From an uncultured Curvibacter sp. (GTDB lineage: Bacteria; Pseudomonadota; Gammaproteobacteria; Burkholderiales; Burkholderiaceae): 12,113 bases of DNA. Positions 6,801 to 12,113 of this stretch are shown here, piece after piece. The stretch's first letter is position 1. The number at the start of each line of letters is the position of its first letter. The stretch lies in NCBI GenBank assembly GCA_946481355.1, contig CAMLNH010000043.1, forward strand, positions 1-12,113. Reading direction: 5' to 3'. Made by a program: the position numbers and the translations under genes. The notes beneath the pieces are model-generated. The model searched no databases. It had not been told where the DNA came from and saw only the letters and a program-made list of their open reading frames with translations.

Positions 6801-6986
6801 CTCGATCTCTTCGGGCGAGCGGCCCGTGGCTTCGGTGGCGATCTGGACCTGGACGTTGGTCACGTCGGGGAAGGCGTCGACCGAAAGGCGCGTGGCTTCG
6901 CGCAGGCCGAAGGCGCAGAGCACCAGCGCCAGCACGACCACCACCAGCCGCTGGCTGAGCGCGGCACGGATCAGAGAGGTCAGCAT
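3900..6986 (-). CDS. czcA: Heavy-metal efflux RND pump, CzcA/CusA family, 1028 aa
   Basis: This is the inner-membrane proton-driven pump of a tripartite metal exporter. N-terminal helix 1 (about residues 14-28) is followed by the family signature DAFPDVTNVQVQI (37-49). A first periplasmic domain runs to about 335, helices 2-6 lie at about 340-500, helix 7 at about 535-553, a second periplasmic domain at about 555-860, and helices 8-12 fill the C-terminal part. Length is normal. The helix-4 motif reads AIGLMVDATVVVVEN, with Asp412 and Glu419 matching CzcA Asp408 and Glu415, but Ala406 replaces the first Asp of the CzcA DFG motif. The three CusA copper-binding methionines appear to be Gln570, Glu620 and Glu666. 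This argues against a Cu(I)/Ag(I) pump and suits a divalent cation such as Zn, Co, Ni or Cd, without proof. The gene starts 3 bases after the adaptor stop, and its GGAG ribosome binding site lies inside the adaptor gene, so translation is probably coupled. Confidence 0.95.
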   Translation of the reverse strand: MLTSLIRAALSQRLVVVVLALVLCAFGLREATRLSVDAFPDVTNVQVQIATEATGRSPEEIERFVTVPLEISMTGLPGLVEMRSLNKSGLSIITLVFTDATDVYFARQLVLERLIEVTPRMPEGITPVLGPVSTGLGEVYQYTLDHPDDGQRALTPAELAERRIVQDWVVRPLLRSIPGVAEINSQGGYVRQYQVLAKPERLLHHNISIEQVFEAVAKNNANASGGILPQRSEQYLIRGVGLIRTLDDIANIVVREKNGVPLYVRDLADVTIGHEVRQGAIIKGGYTESVSGIVLMMRGGNAKQVVSRVQERVQEINSKNMLPGGLQIVPYYDRTELVDSALWTVGKVLIEGIFLVVVILFIFLGDVRSSLIVVATLVITPLTTFIMMNRYGISANLMSLGGLAIAIGLMVDATVVVVENVFHRLGQAKAGASRVRVILDATQEVATPTVFGIVIIMLVFLPLMTLQGIEGKMFAPLALTIVIALGISLLVSLILSPVLCSYILKGGADHDTRVIAVLKGAYLRLLDRALARQKATLAAAVGLLLFSLALFPFLGKSFMPTMKEGALTPQINRVPSISLDESIRLEMAAMKSVAEVPGVRSVVSKLGRGESPADPAGPNESDPIVLLDPESDRTQDEIDEEIRQRLSVIPGVQIVLSQPISERVDEMVTGVRSQLAIKIFGDDLGELKRVSEQIARMLRSVPGARDIRIERLSGQQALTIDIDRKAIARHGINVAEVHNLIETAIGGREVSQLYEGERRFGIAVRFPEADRNSIETIRKLLLRAPDGAVVPLASVATIELRDGPAQISRESGKRRVVVGANVEGRDLGGFVQEVEQRIAKEVKVPEGYYFVYGGQFENMERAMATLTIIVPITIAAIFFLLFLLFNSLKLASLIILVLPFASIGGLIGLAVTREYLSVPASVGFIALWGIAVLNGVVLVSYIRRLREDGMAVMQAVREGCVARFRPVMMTATVALLGLVPFLFATGPGSEVQKPLAIVVIGGLISSTLLTLVVLPALYRWFDESPIEA

Positions 6987-6989
6987 GGC

Positions 6990-8150
6990 TTACTCCAGCT
7001 CAGCGCGCTTGCGCTCGTTGTTCAGATGGAAGGCGCCGTCCACCACCACGGGCGTGCCGGCGGCCGGCCCCTTGAGCAGGGGACGCAGACCATTGGACGC
7101 AGGCGCCAGCTCCACGGGCGTGAGACGGAACTGACCCGCCGCGGTCTGCACGAAGACGTGGTCCTTGTCGTTGTCGCGCACCACGGCCGCTTCAGGCAGG
7201 GCCAGCTGTTCGCGCGCCGCGCCGATGATGCGCAGCGTGGCCAGCATCTGGGGCTTGAGCGCGCGGTCGGCGTTGTCCACTTCGGTGCGCACGACCAGGG
7301 TACGGGTGTCGGGGGAGATGGTGTCGCTCACGAACACAACCTTGCCCTTGAACTCGCGCTGGGGCAGGGCCGGCACGCGGATCTCCACGCGCTGGCCCAT
7401 CTGCACGGCGGCGGCATCCTGCTCGGGCAGCGCCCCCACGACCCAGACCTTGGAGAGGTCGGCAATCGTGAACAGCGGGTCACCGGGCTGGGCCACCTGG
7501 CCCTGGCTGACCTTGCGCTCGATCACCACCCCCGAACGCGGGGCATTGACGCCGGCGTAGGCGCTGAGCTGCCCCTTCTCGCGCAGACGCTCGATGTACT
7601 CCTCGGACACACCCAGCAGCAGCAGCTGGTCGGTGGCGGCGCGCAGCTCGGCACGGGCGATGGCCAGCTCGGCCTCTCGGCGTTGCAGCTCGGCCGAGCC
7701 GATCACGTCGGCCTGGATCAGCAGCTGCGCGCGCTCGACGGCACGCTGCGCCTGATTGGTCGCAGAGTGGGCACGCAGATAGGCGAGCTGGGCGTTGGTC
7801 AGGTCGGGGCTGGTCACGCGGGCCAGCTGCTGGCCCGCGCGCACGCGCGCGCCCACCTCGGCATAGACCTCGGTGACACGACCGGTGACGGAGGCGCCGA
7901 TGCGCGTGACCAGCTGTTCGTTGGCTTCGATGCGCCCGGGCAGGTCGCGCTCGGTGCTGAGCTTCTGCAGGGCCAGCGGCGCGACCTTGAAGTTGCGCGC
8001 CATCTCGGCGCTGACCACCACCAGATCGGGGTCGACGGCCGGCTCGGCCGTGCTGCCTTCGGACGCGCCCTGGCCGCAGCCCGCCAGCACAGCGGCTGCG
8101 ATCAGCGTCGCCAGCAGCGCCGGCCGGAATGTTGTGTGTTGCTTGTTCAT
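6990..8150 (-). CDS. czcB: RND efflux periplasmic adaptor lipoprotein, CzcB/CusB family, 386 aa
   Basis: This membrane-fusion protein bridges the inner-membrane pump and the outer-membrane channel. It has a lipoprotein signal with lipobox LAGC (Cys25), so it should be lipid-anchored in the inner membrane facing the periplasm. A lipoyl half-domain is at about 80-112 (GRVTEVYAEVGARVRAGQ). A helical hairpin of alternating heptads is at about 115-180, and the second lipoyl half at about 200-230 (GVVIERKVSQGQVAQPGDP). Beta-barrel and membrane-proximal domains fill 235-370. No His/Met-rich metal-binding tail or N-terminal metallochaperone segment is seen. Size is typical. The ATG at 8150 follows the czcC stop by 19 bases with only a weak purine-rich upstream stretch, so coupling to czcC translation is plausible. 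It is the second of three core exporter genes. Confidence 0.93.
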   Translation of the reverse strand: MNKQHTTFRPALLATLIAAAVLAGCGQGASEGSTAEPAVDPDLVVVSAEMARNFKVAPLALQKLSTERDLPGRIEANEQLVTRIGASVTGRVTEVYAEVGARVRAGQQLARVTSPDLTNAQLAYLRAHSATNQAQRAVERAQLLIQADVIGSAELQRREAELAIARAELRAATDQLLLLGVSEEYIERLREKGQLSAYAGVNAPRSGVVIERKVSQGQVAQPGDPLFTIADLSKVWVVGALPEQDAAAVQMGQRVEIRVPALPQREFKGKVVFVSDTISPDTRTLVVRTEVDNADRALKPQMLATLRIIGAAREQLALPEAAVVRDNDKDHVFVQTAAGQFRLTPVELAPASNGLRPLLKGPAAGTPVVVDGAFHLNNERKRAELE

Positions 8151-8169
8151 GATGTGTCGTCTTGCGGGG

Positions 8170-9480
8170 TCAGGGTTGGATGGCTTCGCGGCCGGTCAGG
8201 AGATCGATTTCGATGGCGGCAGCCTGCTGCTGGTAGCGGGCCTGCAGCAGATCGGCGCGCACGGTGCGCAGCACGCGCTGCGCGTCGAGCACGTCGAGGA
8301 TGCCGCGCTCGCCATAGCGGTAGGCGGCCTGGGCCACGCGCACGGCGGCCTCGGCGTCCTGGATGGCGCCCTGGCCCAGGGCTTCCACACGCAGGCGTGC
8401 CATCTCCAGTGCCATCACGGCCGAGTCCAGCTGCAGCTGCAGCTCGATCTGCCGCGCCTCCAGCCGGGTACGTGCGCGCGTGGCCTCGGCCTCGGCCTCG
8501 GCGCGCGGGCCACGCTTCTGATCCAGCAGCGGGATCTGGATGCTGGCGCCGATCACGCCCTGGCGGTTGTCGGGATCACGCAGGTCGTTGTAGCGCAGTT
8601 CCACGCCGGGCCAGCGGCTGGCGCTGGCTTCACGCACGCGCGCCTGCTGGCGTTCGAACTGGGCACGCAGGCTCTGCAGCTCGGGGTTGGTGCTGAGCAG
8701 CTGTTCGCGCAGCGGCGGCGCCTGCACCAGCGGCAGGGCGTCGTCGAGGCGGGCGCTGAGCGTCCAGCCCAGGGGCAGCTGGCCGCCAGCGAGCTGGTTG
8801 AGGCGGATGCGCGCCTGCTCCACGGCCAGCTGGGCGGTCTGCTGGCGCTGGCGCGCGCTGATGAACTCGGCTTCGGCCTTGATGATCTCGTAGCGCGCGG
8901 CTTCGCCACTGTTGACGCGCAGGCGCACGCGGTCGCGCGTCTGCTCCAGCAGCGTCACCTCGTCATCGGCGGCGCGCGATTCCTCGATGCGCAGCAGCAC
9001 CTCGTAGGCGCGCAGCTTGACCTGGGCCACGACTTCGCTGCGCGTCAGACCCAGCTCGGCCTCGCTGCTGCGCAGGCCCTGCTCGGCAGCCTCAACGCGT
9101 GCGCTGCGCAGCCAGGGGTTCTCGATCAGCTGGGAGACTCCCCAGCCGGAGATGCTGCCGCTGCTGCCGCCGACACCGTTGGGGCGCTGGCGGCCGTCGC
9201 TCAGTTCCAGCCGCGGGTTGGGCAGGGCCCCGGCCGAACGGATGCCGGCCTCGGCCTGGGTGCGCGCGCTGCGCGCACCCAGCAGCGCGGGGTTGTGGGT
9301 CAGCACCAGCTGCACCAGCGCATCCAGGGTGTAGGCAGTGCCGGCCTCGGCTGCCGCAACCGCGGTGGCGGGCGGGGCGGTCGCCAGCAGCGGCGGTTCG
9401 CCGGCTGGCTGGGCCGTGGCGGCCAGGGGGCACAGCAGGAGGCTGGCAATCCAACGCCGCCAGGTCTTGGTCTTGTTCAT
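8170..9480 (-). CDS. czcC: TolC-family outer-membrane efflux channel, CzcC-like, 436 aa
   Basis: This is the outer-membrane factor of the tripartite exporter, forming a trimeric beta-barrel with a long periplasmic helical tunnel. A Sec signal peptide (KTWRRW then a hydrophobic stretch) probably ends at ATA-Q (after residue 23). Two outer-membrane efflux protein repeats are visible. The first has the conserved HNPALLGARSARTQAEAGI and ALPNPRLELS stretches at about residues 62-95. The second ends in the typical GERGILDVLDAQRVL motif near residues 390-405 and a closing helix down to LLTG. Cys17 is inside the signal peptide and does not make a proper lipobox, so it is probably not a lipoprotein. 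The ATG at 9480 has GAGGA at 5 bases. It is the first of the core C-B-A genes and lies 82 bases after the upstream small exported protein. Confidence 0.92.
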   Translation of the reverse strand: MNKTKTWRRWIASLLLCPLAATAQPAGEPPLLATAPPATAVAAAEAGTAYTLDALVQLVLTHNPALLGARSARTQAEAGIRSAGALPNPRLELSDGRQRPNGVGGSSGSISGWGVSQLIENPWLRSARVEAAEQGLRSSEAELGLTRSEVVAQVKLRAYEVLLRIEESRAADDEVTLLEQTRDRVRLRVNSGEAARYEIIKAEAEFISARQRQQTAQLAVEQARIRLNQLAGGQLPLGWTLSARLDDALPLVQAPPLREQLLSTNPELQSLRAQFERQQARVREASASRWPGVELRYNDLRDPDNRQGVIGASIQIPLLDQKRGPRAEAEAEATRARTRLEARQIELQLQLDSAVMALEMARLRVEALGQGAIQDAEAAVRVAQAAYRYGERGILDVLDAQRVLRTVRADLLQARYQQQAAAIEIDLLTGREAIQP

Positions 9481-9498
9481 TCAATCCTCGGTAAGAAA

Positions 9499-9534
9499 CG
9501 GCATGCCGCAGCCGGCCAGGTCTTGCCAGGCCGG
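9499..9534 (-). repeat. Intercistronic hairpins between the small exported gene and czcC
   Basis: The 82-base gap contains an inverted repeat CCGGCC-A-GG, a TCTTG/CAAGA loop and CC-A-GGCCGG (9512-9534; one A/A mismatch in an 8-bp stem). A shorter self-complementary CGGCATGCCG (9499-9508) follows, and then TTTCTT on the minus strand. They could stabilise mRNA ends, attenuate transcription into czcCBA, or mark an RNA-processing point. No direct evidence favours one of these. Confidence 0.4.
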
Positions 9535-9562
9535 GCGTGAGCCCAGGAGCAGAAGCGGGAGG

Positions 9563-9991
9563 TCAGCCCAGGCGCGCAGGCGGACGCAGCAGGGGCTGGC
9601 GTTCGATCTGCGGCAATTCGGGCTGCGGTGCCTGGGCCGGGGCGCCCTGCAGGAGGGCGAGCCACAGGCCCGGGCAGGACGGGATGTCCTGGTCGGCAAT
9701 CTCGTTGAAAACCTGGTCGAGCGTCGGCGTGCTGGTCAGCAGCGGCTTGCCGCAGATCGGTGTCTGCATCGTGATCTGCGTCGCCCCGGCGGCGGGCTCG
9801 AAAGCCGTGCCCTGCGCATGTGCGCTGGCCCGCGGCATCAAATACGTCAGTTCGCTATGCCCTGCGGGCATGGCCGGGCGCGCCCAGGACCAGGACAGCA
9901 AGCCTGTGGCCAGCAGGACCGCCACCAGCCACCAATGCAAACCGCGCCACATCGGGGCGGTGGACTGCAGGAGGGAAGCGGGGCCTTGCAT
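9563..9991 (-). CDS. Hypothetical exported or membrane-anchored protein, first gene of the metal efflux operon, 142 aa
   Basis: I do not recognise this protein. A hydrophobic segment at about residues 18-36 (LHWWLVAVLLATGLLSWSW) could be a signal anchor, or a signal peptide cut after SWA (residue 37). The remaining ~105 residues would be periplasmic. Two cysteines (Cys80 in PICGKP, Cys106 in IPSCPG) could form a disulfide. A Pro/Gln-rich tail of about 30 residues ends the protein. It lacks the His-rich stretches expected of a metal sponge. Its place just before czcCBA is the one held by czcI/cnrX-type small periplasmic regulators in known metal operons. That is a positional analogy only. ATG 9991 is the first start, and Met14 (9952) is an alternative; neither has a clear ribosome binding site. 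The promoter region lies directly upstream. Confidence 0.6.
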   Translation of the reverse strand: MQGPASLLQSTAPMWRGLHWWLVAVLLATGLLSWSWARPAMPAGHSELTYLMPRASAHAQGTAFEPAAGATQITMQTPICGKPLLTSTPTLDQVFNEIADQDIPSCPGLWLALLQGAPAQAPQPELPQIERQPLLRPPARLG

Positions 9992-10032
9992 GGTCTTGTG
10001 ATCGGGAACGAGGTTCGGGTTCGGAACCGCAA

Positions 10033-10073
10033 GAATTAGGCCACATCAGTGTTTCCCCTAGGTAAAGCGGGGA
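10033..10073 (-). promoter_or_regulatory. Candidate operator and -10 region of the metal efflux/PII operon
   Basis: This is the only non-coding stretch upstream of the operon (9992-10076). On the minus strand it holds TAATTC (10038-10033) as a possible -10 box. There is no -35 match; instead TTTACCTAGGGGAAA (10067-10053), with the palindromic core CCTAGG, sits there. A wider dyad TCCCC-N10-GGGGA spans 10054-10073. This layout fits an activator-dependent promoter. The regulator is unknown: no sensor-kinase, response-regulator or MerR/ArsR gene is in the window. Confidence 0.35.
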
Positions 10074-10076
10074 CTC

Positions 10077-10107
10077 AAAAGACGGGCCCGGGTGCGGCGT
10101 ACCCGGG
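10077..10107 (-). terminator. Terminator of the liv ABC transporter operon
   Basis: A 7-bp GC stem (CCCGGGT / ACCCGGG, 7-base loop) starts 18 bases after the livF stop. On the minus strand it is followed by CCCGTCTTTT, a short T-run set a few bases after the stem. It is probably an intrinsic terminator that insulates the downstream metal efflux operon from liv transcription. Confidence 0.6.
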
Positions 10108-10124
10108 AGACCAGGAACAGGCGC

Positions 10125-10831
<707 letters not shown>

Positions 10832-10835
<4 letters not shown>

Positions 10836-11410
10836 GCCCGGCGCTCCCGGCGCCACATGGCGCGCCGTTCCAGCACCAGCACGACCAGCGTGAGCAGCAG
10901 GATGAGGCCACCATGCCACTCGAGGCTGCGCTGGGCATCCTGCAGGGTCTGCGCATAGGCGGCCCTGAATTCCTCGTAGACCCGGTGCACGGGGCCGCAA
11001 TGCAGCTCCCAGATGCGAAAGCGCTCTTCGCCGCGCACCCAGCGCACGGGCACGCCCAGCACATAGCCCATGCAGCCGCCCAGGCTGTCCCACTCGCCGT
11101 CCTGCAGGGGCGTGTGGGTGGGCGCAAAGAAGGCCGCCGACACCGGAAACTCCATGCCGCGCTGCGAGTCGTTGGCCAGCCTGACCTGCAGATGGGGCAC
11201 GCGGTCCTGCACCTGCAGCACCTCGACAGGCAACTGCACCAGCTGCGCCGCTTCGGGCACGGGATTCATGTAGTCCACCAGGTAGAGGTAACCCAGGTGC
11301 AACTGCAGGCTCAGGCCGATCAGCAGCGTCCAGACCTGGAAGTACCGCCAGGCCCGCAGCGGGCGGCGGGCGGCGGGACGAGCCATCGACGTCGGCGCGC
11401 TTGTCTGCAT
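10832..11410 (-). CDS. Unrecognised two-helix membrane protein inserted between livG and livF, 192 aa
   Basis: I do not recognise this family. One hydrophobic helix lies at about residues 24-42, after an Arg-rich cytoplasmic N-terminus, and a second at about 166-181, followed by a strongly basic tail (ERRAMWRRERRA). Between them is a domain of ~120 residues, predicted periplasmic by the positive-inside rule, with two cysteines (Cys113 in GGCMGY, Cys138 in ELHCGP) that could pair. The start at 11410 is supported by the TGATG overlap with the livG stop and a GGAGG site upstream. Its own stop overlaps the livF start as ATGA. Tight overlaps on both sides mean it is translated with the ATPases, possibly as an accessory or stabilising subunit. 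It is not a LivH/LivM permease, having only two helices. It could also be an unrelated passenger gene. Confidence 0.7.
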
Positions 11411-12113
11411 CAGACCCCCGCCTCCAGTTCGTCGCCGAGATAGGCACGCTTCACTTCGGCGTCGGCGCGGATGGCCTCGGGTGCCGCGCTGGCGATGATG
11501 CGCCCGCTGACCAGTACCGAAATCGTGTCGGCCAGGCGGAACACGGCGTCCATGTCATGCTCCACCAACAGCAGCGTGCACTCGCCGCGCAGGCTCTGCA
11601 GCAAGGCCACCATGCGCTCGGACTCCTCGGGCCCCATGCCGGCCATGGGCTCGTCGAGCAGCAGCAGCTTGGCACCCGTGGCCAGGGCGATGCCGACCTC
11701 GAGCTGGCGTTGCTCGCCGTGCGAGAGCGCGCCGGCGAGCTGCGCGCTGCGCTCACCCAGACCGACGCGCGCAAGCACCCCGGCTGCGGCCGTGTAGCGC
11801 TGCACCTCGCCGCGCGCCGCCGGCCAGAAGCGCAGGCTAGCCCCGGTGCGTGCCTGCAGCGCCAGGGCCACGTTGTCGAGCACCGACAGGCGCGCAAAGA
11901 TGCTGGTGATCTGGTACGAACGTGCCAGGCCGCGGTGCACGCGCTCGTGCATGGACAGGGCCGTGATGTCCTGACCGTCGAAGACGATGCGCCCGGCGTC
12001 CGGCGCCAGTGCCCCCGAGAGCTGCTGGATCAGCGTGGTCTTGCCCGCGCCATTCGGGCCGATGAGCGCGTGGATGCCACCTGCCTGCACCGTGAGGTCC
12101 ATACCATCGGTGG
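11410..12113 (-). CDS. livG: LivG-type ABC transporter ATP-binding protein (5' end outside window)
   Basis: This is the second ATPase of the HAAT uptake transporter. Counting from the internal Met at 12102: Walker A is GPNGAGKT (15-22), the Q-loop glutamine is in ARSYQIT (about 64), LSHGEQ is the signature (126-131), Walker B ends at Asp150-Glu151 (LLLLDEPMAGMGPEE), and the switch histidine is His182 in VEHDM. GMGPEE and the closing AEVKRAYLGDE are typical of LivG. The frame stays open past 12102 to the window edge and reads Thr-Asp-Gly before that Met. This matches the usual LivG lead into the first strand, so the true start lies further upstream and the protein is partial here. The stop overlaps the next gene's start by one base. 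Confidence 0.93.
   Translation of the reverse strand, partial: TDGMDLTVQAGGIHALIGPNGAGKTTLIQQLSGALAPDAGRIVFDGQDITALSMHERVHRGLARSYQITSIFARLSVLDNVALALQARTGASLRFWPAARGEVQRYTAAAGVLARVGLGERSAQLAGALSHGEQRQLEVGIALATGAKLLLLDEPMAGMGPEESERMVALLQSLRGECTLLLVEHDMDAVFRLADTISVLVSGRIIASAAPEAIRADAEVKRAYLGDELEAGV

Noticed and set aside
8400..8480. Repeated CAGCTGCAG-type words in czcC as a possible repeat array
   Set aside because: They are coding repeats of Leu/Gln/Glu codons in the helical tunnel region, with no regular unit or spacer structure.
6045..8696. 883-residue plus-strand open frame antisense to czcA and czcB
   Set aside because: It is a shadow of GC-rich codon bias: the protein is low-complexity (His/Gln/Gly/Arg/Ala-rich), has no domain pattern, and crosses two clearly real genes on the other strand.
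6990..9480. Multidrug (AcrAB-TolC-like) instead of metal exporter
   Set aside because: The pump carries the heavy-metal signature DAFPDVTNVQVQI and VDATVVVVEN pattern, and the adaptor is CzcB/CusB-like, so the HME group is preferred.
7873..9540. 555-residue plus-strand open frame antisense to czcB and czcC
   Set aside because: Same artefact: repetitive Gln/Leu/Gly/Ala composition and no recognisable fold, while the opposite strand encodes complete adaptor and channel proteins.
10054..10073. TCCCC...GGGGA dyad as a MerR-type metal operator
   Set aside because: It does not sit between -35 and -10 boxes with 19-20 base spacing, and no MerR gene is near. It is kept only as a general operator candidate.

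Overview
The window looks like chromosomal DNA of a high-GC betaproteobacterium, most likely Burkholderiales and probably Comamonadaceae-like. This rests on codon use, TANAAT-type -10 boxes with poor -35 boxes, and the protein families present. The placement is an inference from sequence character, not from a database search. No tRNA, rRNA, insertion sequence, phage gene or CRISPR array was seen.

Layout. At the left edge on the minus strand is the N-terminus of a UvrD/Rep-type helicase, apparently with a leaderless start. Upstream of it lie a small helical hypothetical protein and an alpha/beta hydrolase, both minus. The hydrolase is divergent from a plus-strand beta-hydroxyacid dehydrogenase (3-hydroxyisobutyrate dehydrogenase family). 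Next come a plus-strand four-helix membrane protein and an SseB-domain protein, spaced like an operon. They run convergently into the next block at a strong hairpin terminator.

The main system is a minus-strand operon from about 10076 down to 3482. In transcription order it holds an unrecognised exported protein, a TolC-type outer-membrane factor (CzcC-like), a lipoprotein membrane-fusion adaptor (CzcB-like), a 1028-residue heavy-metal RND pump (CzcA/CusA-like) and a PII signalling protein. An intrinsic-type terminator stands on each side, so it reads as one self-contained tripartite metal efflux unit with a PII protein as its last gene. The PII protein keeps the nucleotide-binding B-loop and the C-loop arginines. 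It has lost the T-loop tyrosine used for uridylylation, and several ligand residues are changed. The pump lacks the first aspartate of the CzcA DFG motif and also the methionine triad of CusA, so its metal cannot be read from classical motifs.

At the right edge, also minus, is the distal part of a branched-chain amino acid type (Liv/HAAT) ABC transporter cluster: livG (5' end outside the window), an unrecognised two-helix membrane protein, and livF. The three genes are joined by 1- and 4-base overlaps (TGATG and ATGA) and end at a hairpin plus short T-run. Finding an unknown periplasm-facing membrane protein between the two ATPases is the second unusual arrangement here.
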